The notes: generated by a model not told the origin, from the letters alone. DNA of 64,000 nucleotides from Megalodesulfovibrio gigas DSM 1382 = ATCC 19364 (GCF_000468495.1 NC_022444.1:2476743-2540742), one strand, 5' to 3'. Positions 32,645-44,718 are shown, counted from the stretch's first letter. Numbers and translations: made by a program.

Positions 32645-33032
32645 AGCCCATTGAATTGTATCGTTTTGCATTCTTGCATTGGCAAAAATCACTTTTGAGA
32701 CCTGTGAGTGATTCACATAACATGGATTATGACGAGTATCTCATTTGCCCACTTCAATCGTGTCCGCTATGTGTCCGCTCTCATATTTCCCCCCTGCGCA
32801 ACCTCTTGAAATCATGCGCAGCGCGGCACGGCATGCACAAAACGAATGTGCGGCGGAGTGACGGGGAATGCTCGGAATGTCAGAGGGTTAAGCGTTATTT
32901 TTTTGTTTGTTGTGGATTGGGTGCCATGCAAGAGGTCATAGAGATAATTCCCGCCAGCGCAACTATCGCATGACGGTTTCAGTGGGATAGCCAATCAATC
33001 GCCATCCCCCCGGAGAAAGTGGCGGGGCGCCA
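32645..33032. other. Gap likely to contain the prophage right end
   Basis: No gene is supported here. It holds a direct repeat GTGTCCGCT at 32760-32768 and 32771-32779, an inverted repeat TGCGCA at 32795-32800 and 32815-32820, and a T-rich run near 32908-32914. Transposase binding sites and the phage-host junction should lie in this gap or in 30503-31118. Without the left end I cannot match the terminal repeats or the 5-base target duplication. Confidence 0.45.
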
Positions 33033-33959
33033 TCAGGCCTTGCGCCAGCGCCGCGCAAGCAGCTTCAGCTGGCCCGTGGTGATGGCCGCGCCGAAGATGG
33101 CCACCAGCCCCCCCAGGATGGACAACTGGCCTGGCAATTCCCCCAGCCACACCAGCCCCACGGCCATGGCAATGAAGGGCTGGCTGAACTGCGTGCTGGA
33201 GATCCATCCCACCTGCCCCTTGGAAAGCGCGTAGTTCCACAGCACATAGCCCAGGGCCGCGGGGCAGACGCCCAGGTAAATCACGCTCCAGAACCCTTGC
33301 GGCGAGGCCTTGGCCACGGCGTCGCCCAGGCCGGGCAGACTCAGGCACAGGAATATCGTCCCGGCCCACATGGTATAGATGGTGTACGCCAGGCTGCCAT
33401 AGCGGGCCAGCCGCTCCTTGATGGCCACGAAGTACACGCTCTCGGCCACGGCAGCCACCAGCACCAGCAGCGCGCCGCGGTCGAAGGTCAGCCCGCCGCC
33501 CTCGCCGAGTGCGATGATCGTCACCCCCAGGATGCTCACCACCAGCCCCAGGATGGCCCGGCGCGTGAGGGCTTCCTTCAGAAACAGCGCCGCAAGCAGG
33601 GTGGAACAGACCGGGATGGCCCCGATGAGGAAGGCCGCCGACGCCCCGGTGACGGTCTTTTCCCCTTCGTTTAGCAGCATGTGGTAGACGAAAAATCCCA
33701 CAAACCCGTGCAGAAAGATGCCCGGCAGGTCCCGGAGACGCGGCGGCGGGAAGAAACCGTTGCGCAGGCGGTGGACGATGACCATGGGCACCAGACAGGC
33801 CGAGGCCGTCAGAAAACGCAGGCAGGCGAGGTGGCCCGGGGAAAAGTCCGGCAACGCTGCGCGAATGGCCACAAACGCCGAGGACCAGAACAGCAGCGCC
33901 ACGCACAGCGCCGCCACGGCCACCGGAGGAAACGAAGAGGGAGTGGATTTGACGTTCAT
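33033..33959 (-). CDS. EamA-family (DMT) transporter
   Basis: The 308-residue protein has ten hydrophobic spans in two EamA repeats, with the usual PxxF/ALRFLTAS motif near span 3 (SPGHLACLRFLTAS) and GALLVLVAAVAESVYFVAIK in the second half. DMT transporters export or import small metabolites such as amino acids; the substrate cannot be told. It is the first clear host gene to the right of the prophage, on the minus strand. Confidence 0.85.
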   Translation of the reverse strand: MNVKSTPSSFPPVAVAALCVALLFWSSAFVAIRAALPDFSPGHLACLRFLTASACLVPMVIVHRLRNGFFPPPRLRDLPGIFLHGFVGFFVYHMLLNEGEKTVTGASAAFLIGAIPVCSTLLAALFLKEALTRRAILGLVVSILGVTIIALGEGGGLTFDRGALLVLVAAVAESVYFVAIKERLARYGSLAYTIYTMWAGTIFLCLSLPGLGDAVAKASPQGFWSVIYLGVCPAALGYVLWNYALSKGQVGWISSTQFSQPFIAMAVGLVWLGELPGQLSILGGLVAIFGAAITTGQLKLLARRWRKA

Positions 33960-34179
33960 GACTGCTGCCTGTGATCCCTTTGCCCGGCGCTGTCAAGACG
34001 GAACAGGTCCGCCTATTCGCCCTGCCGGCCAGATCGGTATTGATTTGTGCACACCCCAGTGCCGCGGCGCCAGACTGACCATGCGCCGCCGGCAGCCATC
34101 CGCGTCAACAGGAACGCCCGCACGGTGCATCGCCAGCGCAGGTGTGGCGCGAATCGGGAAAAAGTCGAGCGATTTTGGC

Positions 34180-34216
34180 AAAAAAACCCCGCCCGGACAC
34201 ATGGTCCGGACGGGGC
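34180..34216 (-). terminator. Terminator of the ppaC gene
   Basis: Read on the minus strand, CCCCGTCCGGA and TCCGGGCGGGG form an 11-base stem with one G-T pair, followed at once by seven T. It lies 44 bases past the ppaC stop and is a standard intrinsic terminator. Confidence 0.85.
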
Positions 34217-34259
34217 GCATGGGCTGCATCTCCCCCCGCTGCACGGGGAGACGGCAGAC

Positions 34260-35177
34260 TTAGGCGAAAGCCTTCTCGAAAGGAGGCACCACGTCCTTCT
34301 TACGGGAGAGCACGCCGGCCAGCCAGAGTTCCTTGTCGGCCTTGGTGCCGAAAGCCTTCTCGACCACGGTGGCGTCGTCGGTGGCGATGAGCATCAGAGA
34401 GCCTTCCTTGATGATGTCCGTGAGGAGCAGGAAGACGCTGTGGTTGCCCTTTTCGGCCTTGATCTTGATGATTTCTTCAGCCAGGCCGGCGCGGTGGGCG
34501 TCCAGGATGGCCAGGTCCACCACTTCCAGCTGGCCGATGCCAACTTTCTTGCCGCTCATGTCGAAGTCTTTGTAGTCGCGGAAGACCAATTCGCGGGCAG
34601 GCACGCCGTCCACGGCGGACTTGACCTTGAACATTTCCATGCCCAGGGCCTGCAGGTCGGTGGCGCCACAGATGGCGGCCAGTTCTTCACAGGCCTTCTT
34701 GTCAGCGTCGGTGCAGGTGGGGGACTTGAAGATCACGGTGTCGGACAGGATGGCGCACAGCAGAGCGCCGGCGATGTTGGCAGGCACTTCGACCTTGAAG
34801 AAGTCGTACATGGCCTTGACAATGGTGCCGGTGCAGCCCACGGGCCAGACCCACATTTCCAGGGGGGCGGGGGTGGTCAGGCTGCCGAGCTTGTGGTGGT
34901 CCACCACGCCCAGCACTTCCGCCTTGGCGATGTCGTCGGGCAGCTGGGTCAGGTCGGTGGTGTCCACCACGATGACCTTCTGGCCAGCCACGGACTCCAC
35001 CACTTCAGGAGCGGTGAGGCCGAACTTGCCGAGCACGAATTCGGTTTCGGGATTCAGCTTGCCGAGGGCCACAGGCTTGGCAGCCACGCCCAACTTGCTC
35101 TTGAGATCCGCAACGGCGATGGCGCTGACGACGGTGTCGGTATCCGGGCTCTTGTGGCCGAAAACGAGAACAGACAT
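34260..35177 (-). CDS. ppaC: Manganese-dependent inorganic pyrophosphatase
   Basis: The ATG at 35177 has GAGGAGG upstream. The 305 residues begin SVLVFGHKSPDTDTVVSAIA, and have the family II DHH motif in VVDHHKLGS near residue 90 and a C-terminal DHHA2 domain with SRKKDVVPP. Family II enzymes use Mn2+ to hydrolyse pyrophosphate. In sulfate reducers this pulls sulfate activation to APS, and PpaC is usual in Desulfovibrio. It stands alone with its own terminator. Confidence 0.95.
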   Translation of the reverse strand: MSVLVFGHKSPDTDTVVSAIAVADLKSKLGVAAKPVALGKLNPETEFVLGKFGLTAPEVVESVAGQKVIVVDTTDLTQLPDDIAKAEVLGVVDHHKLGSLTTPAPLEMWVWPVGCTGTIVKAMYDFFKVEVPANIAGALLCAILSDTVIFKSPTCTDADKKACEELAAICGATDLQALGMEMFKVKSAVDGVPARELVFRDYKDFDMSGKKVGIGQLEVVDLAILDAHRAGLAEEIIKIKAEKGNHSVFLLLTDIIKEGSLMLIATDDATVVEKAFGTKADKELWLAGVLSRKKDVVPPFEKAFA

Positions 35178-35269
35178 GTCTCTCCTCCTCACAGGTTGTT
35201 GGCATGCATCGACGCAAGGCAACGGATGTTGCACAAACGTCCAGTGATTTCAACGTGGTACAGATTAAC

Positions 35270-36051
35270 TCACATGGAGTTCGTTCCAATTATCACAAAC
35301 CAAAGCGCCTGACAACCGCCTTCTCCGCACTGAAAGAGCCTCCAGAGCGTAAACACGGCCACCAGCGTCATTAAAACAGCGTACGCGCGTTTGTTGCGCA
35401 GGGAAAGCGCCCCGCCCAGTGCGGCAGCAAGCCAGCAATGTCCCCATGTTACGGTAATATTCATGTCCCGGCACAGGGTTGGGAGGTTCAGCCAGCGCAG
35501 GAGCAGGCCAAGGCCAAGAAATGTGACAAAACACACAATCAAATTGAGGACAAACATTCTGCTCACGGCTTTCCAGATCACCGCGCCGGGGGAGGCCGCA
35601 TCTGCGCCGGCCATGGCAAGGGAGGCATCGCCTTCCATCGTGGCCCACCGCAGCATGCGGTCATAGTCCGCATCCAGGGCGGTGCGACGCCGGGCTTCCA
35701 GCCGGGCGCCCAGCCGGGCTGCCGGCAAGGACACCGCCAGAGCCAGGGGCAATTCCGCCGGGGCAGGCATGGAAAAATAGGAGAGCAGCCCCAGGCACAG
35801 AATGGTGGAGAAGGCGTTGTTCGGGGGGATGTGGGTGCCGGCGGGGATGGAATCCAGCCAGAACAGCTCAAAAAAGATGCCCACGCCCAGGGCGGCTGTC
35901 ATATCGCCGAAAAACAGGCCCCAGAGAAAGGCGATGCACAGAGGCCGTTCCAGGATACCCAGATTGATGGTGAAGCGGCCCAGACCTGTCAGGGCAAAAA
36001 AAAACTTGCCGTCAACGCGGCCAGAGGCAGGGGCATGAGGGCAAGATCCAT
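35270..36051 (-). pseudogene. PTS mannose-type EIIC, shifted at a run of nine T
   Basis: From the ATG at 36051 the frame reads MDLALMPLPLAALTASFF and then stops at TGA because of a T9 run (plus-strand A9 at 35996-36004). With ten T the frame runs on to 35270 and gives about 260 residues with several membrane spans and the EIIC-type segment GVGIFFELFWLDSIPAGTHI. The gene follows EIIB by 7 bases. Either one T was lost, or polymerase slippage on the run restores some full-length protein, or it is a read error. The upstream IIA and IIB genes look intact; no EIID is seen. Confidence 0.75.
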
Positions 36052-36058
36052 GGCGCGT

Positions 36059-36529
36059 TCACCAGATGGGCTTGAGGGTGACGGGCTCCGTGGGCAGGCA
36101 ACGGAAATCCAACTCCACGCCGTGCCCTGCCAGCCAGGCCAGGCAGCCGGACTCTTCTTCGGAAACAGCCACATGGGCCAACAGCTGACGCTTGCCCGGA
36201 GCATAATGCAGGTTGCCGATGTTCACAATCCTGCAGCGGAAGCCGTGCTCCACGGCGGCGCGGGCATCCATGCAGGAGTTGAACAGGACCAGGGTATTGG
36301 TCACCTCGTAATTGCGGGCCAGACGGGTCATGGTGGCGGGCAGATCGGCCACCGTGACGAACAAGGTTTCGATGGCGTGGGGGATGGCCAGGGTCATGAT
36401 TTCCTGCTGCAGCACATCGCCGGCCACGGCATCGTTGCACACCACCAGCACTTCGCAATCGGTATGCGGCAACCATGTTTCGATCACCTGGCCATGCACC
36501 AGGCGGTTGTCCACACGCACCCAGAACAT
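36059..36529 (-). CDS. PTS mannose/sorbose-family EIIB
   Basis: The 156 residues begin with MFWVRVDNRLVHGQVIETW, in which His12 is the phosphorylated residue of the sorbose/mannose EIIB family. The remaining strands and the GxxLxxHxA patterns match. It takes phosphate from EIIA and passes it to a sugar bound by EIIC, or acts in signalling in bacteria that lack the permease. It starts 14 bases after the EIIA stop. Confidence 0.9.
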   Translation of the reverse strand: MFWVRVDNRLVHGQVIETWLPHTDCEVLVVCNDAVAGDVLQQEIMTLAIPHAIETLFVTVADLPATMTRLARNYEVTNTLVLFNSCMDARAAVEHGFRCRIVNIGNLHYAPGKRQLLAHVAVSEEESGCLAWLAGHGVELDFRCLPTEPVTLKPIW

Positions 36530-36542
36530 GGCGGCTCCCTTT

Positions 36543-36992
36543 TTAACTTCCTTTGACGCGGCTGCGCAAGAGTTCGCCCGCCACGACAATGCCCTGCCCG
36601 CCTGCCTTTTTGGCTTCCACGGCCAGTTGCTCCGGCCCCAGATGCCGTGCGCCAAGGGCCTTGAGGAGCATGGGCAGGTTCACGCCGGTCACCACTTCCA
36701 GGTCGCACAGGGGTGGTTCCTGCCCCAGGAGGGAGAGGCTCAGGTTGGTGGGAGTGCCGCCGAACATATCCGTCACCAGCAGCACGCCGGGACCTTCGTT
36801 GCAGCGAACCACGGCTTCCTTGAGGCGCTCCACAATGGCGTCCACGCTCTGGGTGTTGTCCACGCACAAGGCGGCGCAGCCGGTTTGCGGGCCGAGGATG
36901 AATTCCGCCGCATGCAGCAGGTGCGCGCCGTAGTCGGCATGGGTCACCACCACCACGCCGGTGCGGGGCTGGGCTTGGGAGTCCTGAGTCAT
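36543..36992 (-). CDS. PTS mannose-family EIIA
   Basis: The 149 residues have the EIIA(Man) start GVVVVTHADYGAHLLHAAEF with His18 as the phosphorylation site, the strand GVLLVTDMFGGTPTNLSLSL, and the end ELLRSRVKGS. It receives phosphate from HPr. In rpoN-linked operons of deltaproteobacteria such EIIA genes follow rapZ and may link carbon status to sigma-54 functions. It starts 19 bases after the rapZ stop. Confidence 0.92.
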   Translation of the reverse strand: MTQDSQAQPRTGVVVVTHADYGAHLLHAAEFILGPQTGCAALCVDNTQSVDAIVERLKEAVVRCNEGPGVLLVTDMFGGTPTNLSLSLLGQEPPLCDLEVVTGVNLPMLLKALGARHLGPEQLAVEAKKAGGQGIVVAGELLRSRVKGS

Positions 36993-37010
36993 GCGTTCCC
37001 CTGATGTTGG

Positions 37011-37952
37011 TTAGCCCAGCGCGATGTGCCGGTGCTCAATAGAAACCGGATAGCCGGCAGCCTTGAGCGTGGCGTACAGGGCTTCCGTGACCGCCACGGA
37101 ACGATGCCGGCCACCGGTGCACCCGATGGCAATGGCAATGCGGTACCGGCCTTCCGCGTCATAGAGCGGCATCAGGTACAGCACAAATTCCTTGAGCCGG
37201 TGGAGGAAGGTTTTCCCGGGATCCGTGGCGAGCACATAGTCCACGATGGCGGGGTCCTTTCCTGTCAACGGGCGCAATTCCTCCACAAAATACGGGTTGG
37301 GGAGGAAGCGCAGGTCGAACATCAAGTCGGCCTCCGAGGGCGGGCCGTATTTGAAGCCAAAGGTGATGAGGTGGATGGTCAGGGCCTTGCCGTTCTGGTC
37401 CAGCGCGCCCCACTTGTCCTTGATGACGCGCCGCAGATCGTGCACGGAATGGTCGGAGGTGTCCACCACCAGGTCGGCCAGGGTACGCAGGGGCTGCAGG
37501 GCTTCGACTTCTGTTTCGATGGCCTGTTCCAGGCCCATGCCGCAGGTTTCTTCCCCGGTGCAGAGCAGTTGCAGCACGGGGTGCGGCCGCCGGGTGGCGG
37601 CGTAGCGCCGCATGAGCACCGGGGTGCGGGCTTCCAGAAAGAGGACCTGGGGGCTGGCCCCCAGGCCCTTCATTTCTTCCATCACCGCCATCCAGGCATT
37701 GGCGATGCTTTCCTTGCTCTCAACATTGCGCACATCCACGCCCAGGGCCAGGCCGCGGAACTGCCGGCGGGTTTCGCCGATGAAGAGTCCGGCCAGCTTG
37801 GGCGCCAGGCTGGGCGGGATGCCGTCCACGGTAAAAAACCGCAGATCTTCAAACACGCCCAGGGCGGTGGATTTGCCAGCTCCCGACAGGCCACAGACAA
37901 TGACCAGGGGGAACGTGGCGGACGACGCTATGTTCTCGCAAGCAGTTTCCAC
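37011..37952 (-). CDS. rapZ: RNase adapter/nucleotide-binding protein RapZ
   Basis: The 313 residues have the Walker A loop GLSGAGKST at 21-29, the DGIPPSLAPKLA segment, and the conserved C-terminal domain with TFGFKYGPPSEADLMFDLRF and CTGGRHRSVAV. RapZ homologues bind sugar-nucleotide signals and small RNAs and regulate amino-sugar metabolism in enterics. The N-terminus overlaps the end of ptsN by 25 bases. Confidence 0.93.
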   Translation of the reverse strand: METACENIASSATFPLVIVCGLSGAGKSTALGVFEDLRFFTVDGIPPSLAPKLAGLFIGETRRQFRGLALGVDVRNVESKESIANAWMAVMEEMKGLGASPQVLFLEARTPVLMRRYAATRRPHPVLQLLCTGEETCGMGLEQAIETEVEALQPLRTLADLVVDTSDHSVHDLRRVIKDKWGALDQNGKALTIHLITFGFKYGPPSEADLMFDLRFLPNPYFVEELRPLTGKDPAIVDYVLATDPGKTFLHRLKEFVLYLMPLYDAEGRYRIAIAIGCTGGRHRSVAVTEALYATLKAAGYPVSIEHRHIALG

Positions 37953-38377
37953 AGACTCTCCTTATCCGGCGTGCTCAGAAAATCGCGCCGGAAGGCTTCA
38001 TCCTTGAGCAGGCGGGAGATGTGAGCCAGAATGCGCAAATGCATGCCGGCCACCTGCTCCGGTGCAAGGACCAGAAAGAAGATGGTGCAGCGTTTGAGAT
38101 CCAGGGCCTCGAAGTCCACGCCATCCTTACTGCGGCCCACCACCAACACAATCTTGTCCAGTTCCGCCAGCTTGCCGTGCGGAATGGCAATGCCGTCGCC
38201 AATGCCGGTGGTGCCCAGATATTCGCGCTCCAGCAGCACCTGCAGGGCTTTTTTGACGTCGAATCCGGGCAGCACATCTGCCACCGGGGTGATGAGCTCC
38301 TGCAACACAGCCGGCTTGGCGGTTGCGTGCAGGTCGGGCAGCACCAGCCGCGGGTCGAGGTATTCCTCCAGTTTCAT
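37928..38377 (-). CDS. ptsN: Nitrogen PTS EIIA (PtsN-like)
   Basis: The 149 residues match the EIIA(Ntr)/fructose family: IGDGIAIPHGKL at about 59-70 with His67 as the phosphorylated residue, and VVGRSKDGVDFEALDLKRC. PtsN controls potassium, nitrogen and envelope functions through its phosphorylation state. It lies between hpf and rapZ as in E. coli. Confidence 0.92.
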   Translation of the reverse strand: MKLEEYLDPRLVLPDLHATAKPAVLQELITPVADVLPGFDVKKALQVLLEREYLGTTGIGDGIAIPHGKLAELDKIVLVVGRSKDGVDFEALDLKRCTIFFLVLAPEQVAGMHLRILAHISRLLKDEAFRRDFLSTPDKESLWKLLART

Positions 38378-38395
38378 ACCGCTGCTCTAATCTCC

Positions 38396-38956
38396 CTACA
38401 GGCCAGGATCAATGAGGCCGAAGTCGCCGTTTCTGCGCCGGTAGAGCACATTCACGCGGCTGGTATCCGAATCCTGGAACACGAGGAACTGTTCCTGGGC
38501 ATTTTCCAGCTGTTCGGCAGCTTCGTCGATGCTCATGGGCTTGGGCTCAAAGTGGTCCGAGTCCACAATGCTGCGCTCGCGACCGCCGGAGGGCGTGGCG
38601 CTGAACTGGAACACTTCCGTGCGCACGGTGCGGCCGCTGGCAGAAACGTCCCCACCCTTGCGCTTGTCCTTGCTCTTTTCGCGGTGCTTGCGCATCTGGG
38701 CGTCGAGCTTGTCCAGGATGAGGTCCACGGTCTGGTACATGTCTTCGCTGGACTCGGAGGCGGAGAGGTGCAGGCCATCGCCCACGAGCTTCACTTCGGC
38801 CATGTGACGCTGTTTTTCCACGCTCAGGGCGACTTGCAGCTCCGCAGTGGCGTCGGTGCGCTCAAGGTATTTGGTGAGCTTCTCAAAGCGACGATGCGCA
38901 TACTGCTTGAGGTGCTCGGACGGCTCAAAGTTCTTGAACGTAAAGGTAATTTGCAT
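38396..38956 (-). CDS. hpf: Long-form ribosome hibernation promoting factor
   Basis: The 186-residue protein has an N-terminal HPF/YfiA domain (MQITFTFKNFEPSEHLKQYA, then RRFEKLTKYLERTDATAELQ) and a C-terminal extension of about 60 residues with PMSIDEAAEQLENAQEQFLVF and NVLYRRRNGDFGLIDP. The long form alone can pair 70S into 100S ribosomes. GGGAGCG precedes the start. It follows rpoN by 57 bases. Confidence 0.93.
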   Translation of the reverse strand: MQITFTFKNFEPSEHLKQYAHRRFEKLTKYLERTDATAELQVALSVEKQRHMAEVKLVGDGLHLSASESSEDMYQTVDLILDKLDAQMRKHREKSKDKRKGGDVSASGRTVRTEVFQFSATPSGGRERSIVDSDHFEPKPMSIDEAAEQLENAQEQFLVFQDSDTSRVNVLYRRRNGDFGLIDPGL

Positions 38957-39013
38957 AGGCGCTCCCGGTCGGTGCGCCGCCGCGCCGCTATAAGCGTCGG
39001 GCGGGGTTTAGGA

Positions 39014-40441
39014 TCAGAACATTTCCCGTCGCTTGGACGAGGAAGGGATGTCCAGGGCCATACGGTACTTGGCCACTGTACGGCGGGCGATGTTTACATG
39101 CAACGTCTCTTTGAGGATTTCTGCAATGCGCTCGTCGGAAAGGGGCGCCTTGACATCCTCGGCACTGATGTGCCGCTTGATGAGGGCCTTGACGCTCTCC
39201 GAACCCACCTGGGTGCCATCGTCCAGTTCCAGAGCGCTGTTGAAGAAAAATTTCAACTCAAAGGTGCCGTGGGGGGTGGCCATGTATTTGCTGGTGGTAA
39301 TGCGGGAGACCGTGGATTCATGCATGCCGATATCTTCAGCAATATCCTTGAGAATCAACGGTTTAAGCTGCGTAACACCGTGTTCAAAGAACTCCCGCTG
39401 GTATTTGACCACGCTCTCCGCCACCTTGAAGAGCGTACGCTGACGCTGGTAGAGACTTTTCATCAGCCACTGGGCGGAACGCATTTTTTCCTGCAGGTAA
39501 TCACGTTCCTTTTCGCTTCTGGAGGGCAGCTCCCCATAGGCTGTGGACAGCTCCAACCGGGGCAGGCCTTCCTCGTTGAGCAGCACCACCCACTCGTCGC
39601 CGAGCTTGTAGACAAAGACATCCGGGCTGACGTAGCTGGGCTCGCCCGATCCGAAGCTCGCGCCGGGCATGGGATCCAGCCCCTGGATAACCTCCAGGTA
39701 CTCTCGCAATTCTTCCAGGGAAATCTTGAATTTGCGCGCAAGAGGCTTGTAGCGCTTTTTTTCCAGATCTTCCAGATGCTCCCGGACCAGCCCCACGAGG
39801 ATGGGGTCCGTATCCATTTTGTACAATTCCAGCTGCAGCAACAGGCATTCCTGCGGCGTGCGGGCTGCCACGCCCACAGGGTCCAGGCGCTGCACCTTGT
39901 ACAGCACGGCCTCCACCTCGTCCACGGTGGCGCTGGTCATGGCGGCCAGCTCCTCGGCGGTGGCCTGAAGATAGCCGGAGGACCCGAGATTGCCGATAAT
40001 GGCATCCCCTATCTCCAGCTCCCGCGGCGTGGCGCAGGAGAGCCGCAACTGCCATTCCAGGTGCCCTTCCAGGCTGTGGCTGGAGGTGAGACGAGCCTCA
40101 AACGAGAGGCCGTCCTCGGGAATTTCCGTTTCGCGCGGGTTCATCTGGCGCGTGGTGGAGGCGAAGTCGCCGATGTAATCTTCCCAATCCGCACTCTTGA
40201 GCATGTCCCGTTCGGTGACGGCGTCACGCTCCTGGCCCACGGGGGCGGCATCCTGACAGGCCTGCTCCGGCGTGGCTTCCTGGGCTGATTCTTCCAGAAA
40301 CGGATTTTCCAACAGCTCCTGCTGGACGGTCTCCAGCAGCTCTATTCTGGAAAGCTGCAACAGCTTGATGGCTTGCTGCAACTGGGGGGTCATCACCAGT
40401 TGCTGGCTCAGCTTGAGGGATTGTCTGAGTTCCAGGGCCAT
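39014..40441 (-). CDS. rpoN: RNA polymerase sigma-54 factor
   Basis: The 475 residues show the Gln-rich activator-interacting region LKLSQQLVMTPQLQQAIKLL, an acidic linker (about 48-100), the core-binding domain and the C-terminal HTH with ESTVSRITTSKYMATPHGTF. The RpoN box reads ARRTVAKYRM at 452-461, close to the standard ARRTVAKYRE. It recognises -24/-12 promoters with activator ATPases. Length is normal. Confidence 0.96.
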   Translation of the reverse strand: MALELRQSLKLSQQLVMTPQLQQAIKLLQLSRIELLETVQQELLENPFLEESAQEATPEQACQDAAPVGQERDAVTERDMLKSADWEDYIGDFASTTRQMNPRETEIPEDGLSFEARLTSSHSLEGHLEWQLRLSCATPRELEIGDAIIGNLGSSGYLQATAEELAAMTSATVDEVEAVLYKVQRLDPVGVAARTPQECLLLQLELYKMDTDPILVGLVREHLEDLEKKRYKPLARKFKISLEELREYLEVIQGLDPMPGASFGSGEPSYVSPDVFVYKLGDEWVVLLNEEGLPRLELSTAYGELPSRSEKERDYLQEKMRSAQWLMKSLYQRQRTLFKVAESVVKYQREFFEHGVTQLKPLILKDIAEDIGMHESTVSRITTSKYMATPHGTFELKFFFNSALELDDGTQVGSESVKALIKRHISAEDVKAPLSDERIAEILKETLHVNIARRTVAKYRMALDIPSSSKRREMF

Positions 40442-40630
40442 GTTTCAGCTGCGCTCCATGAGCAAAGAATCACAAGATTGACAAGACAGCGGCTGCAACC
40501 TGCATCCTAACGTCTTGGACGGTTTAAGTAATGCCACAGAAGCACGACCCTTGCAATAGATGGTGGGATGGCGGAACATATCCAGACATGTCAAGGGGGA
40601 AGCGCGAGGATGCGCGGGCCGGCAGGGAGG

Positions 40631-42957
<2,327 letters not shown>

Positions 42958-43149
42958 TCATGCTGGAAGGCGCTGCACGCGGGAGCAAAACTGGCGCTTG
43001 AAATCCCGGCCAAGACTGTGCACAACGGCGGCGGGTGGCACGGCGCTCGGGAGAATACTTTTGCGAAAGACCTCCCTTTCGTCAAGCCCCCTGCGACATC
43101 TTGGCGCATCTCATGACGCATAGCACGATTGGATACAAGGAAGTCTCTC

Positions 43150-43985
<836 letters not shown>

Positions 43986-43989
<4 letters not shown>

Positions 43990-44537
43990 TGATCTGCCCT
44001 GCCCCGCCGCTGTGTCCGCCTGCGGCCTGGACGGCGTGGCCCGACTGGGACGCCCTGATGCGTCTGGCCCTGGAGCAGGCGCATCAGGCCGCCGCCGCCG
44101 GGGAAGCGCCCGTGGGTGCGGTGCTGCTGGATGCCGCCGGCCAGGTGCTGGGCACGGGCCACAACGCGCCCATCGCCACGGCAGATCCCACGGCGCATGC
44201 GGAAATACTGGCCCTGCGCGCGGCGGCCCGGGCCTGCGGCAATTATCGCCTGCCGGGGAGCGTGCTGGTCTGCACCCTGGAACCCTGCGTCATGTGCCTG
44301 GGGGCGCTGGTGCATGCGCGGGTGGCCGGCGTGGTGTTCGGCGCGCTGGACGCCAAGGCCGGGGCGCTGGTGTCCAACCTGCCGGGTGCCGCCCTGCCCT
44401 TCTTCAACCACCGCTTCTGGACCCTGGGCGGCGTGCTGGGCGAAACATGCGGCCGCCTGCTTTCGGACTTCTTCCGCACCCGGCGCCTGGCTCGTCAGCA
44501 CCAATCTCCCCTTGCGAACGCGCCGGGAATGGGGTAA
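43986..44537 (+). CDS. tadA: tRNA-specific adenosine deaminase
   Basis: The 183-residue protein has the cytidine/deoxycytidylate deaminase motifs HAEILALR and PCVMCLGALVHARV that bind the catalytic zinc, and the proton shuttle Glu in HAE. TadA makes inosine at the wobble base of tRNA-Arg(ACG). The first 30 residues are longer than in E. coli TadA. It directly precedes tRNA-Ser. Confidence 0.92.
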
Positions 44538-44566
44538 ACAACTCCGCTTCACCCGTCAGAATATGC

Positions 44567-44660
44567 GGAGAGGTACCGAAGTGGCCGTAACGGGCTCGAC
44601 TCGAAATCGAGTTGGGGGCTAATCACCTCCACGTGGGTTCGAATCCCACCCTCTCCGCCA
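44567..44660 (+). tRNA. tRNA-Ser (anticodon CGA)
   Basis: GGAGAGG at the 5' end pairs with CCTCTCC before the discriminator G and an encoded CCA. The anticodon arm GACTCGAAATCGAGTT holds CGA in the loop, and the long variable arm of a serine tRNA follows (TGGGGGCTAATCACCTCCACG). The T arm GTGGGTTCGAATCCCAC is standard. The tRNA 3' end is a common attachment site, and an integrase gene follows within 200 bases. Confidence 0.96.
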
Positions 44661-44675
44661 TCCAAGATTTTCAAG

Positions 44676-44718
44676 AAGGCTCTCAGTGTCTTAAAGGCAC
44701 TGAGAGCCTTCACTTTTT
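44676..44718 (+). terminator. Terminator after tRNA-Ser
   Basis: AAGGCTCTCAGTG and CACTGAGAGCCTT form a 13-base perfect stem with a 9-base loop, followed by CAC and five T. It is a strong intrinsic terminator for the tadA/tRNA transcript. Confidence 0.88.

Larger units (their letters stand above)
1..32900. mobile_element. Mu-like transposable prophage (left end outside the window)
   Basis: The region carries a DDE transposase of MuA type, a MuB-type ATPase, HU/IHF, GemA and Mor homologues, a CI-like repressor, a DUF1804 small terminase, large terminase, DUF935 portal, gpF, gpI-like protease, gpT capsid, gp36, gp37, gpG-type morphogenesis protein, tape measure, endolysin and holin. The set is that of a transposable phage. 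The absence of a sheath gene between the capsid and the tape measure, plus a lambda-like tail chaperone, points to a non-contractile tail. The left end lies before base 1. The right end is somewhere between the last early-strand phage gene (30446) and the EamA gene (33033). I could not fix the terminal dinucleotides or target duplication. The end given here is approximate. Confidence 0.9.

Noticed and set aside
34047..35312. A 421-codon plus-strand frame opposite ppaC
   Set aside because: Antisense shadow; ppaC with its terminator explains the region.
38021..40288. A 755-codon plus-strand frame opposite rpoN, hpf and ptsN
   Set aside because: Antisense shadow; the minus-strand genes are certain.
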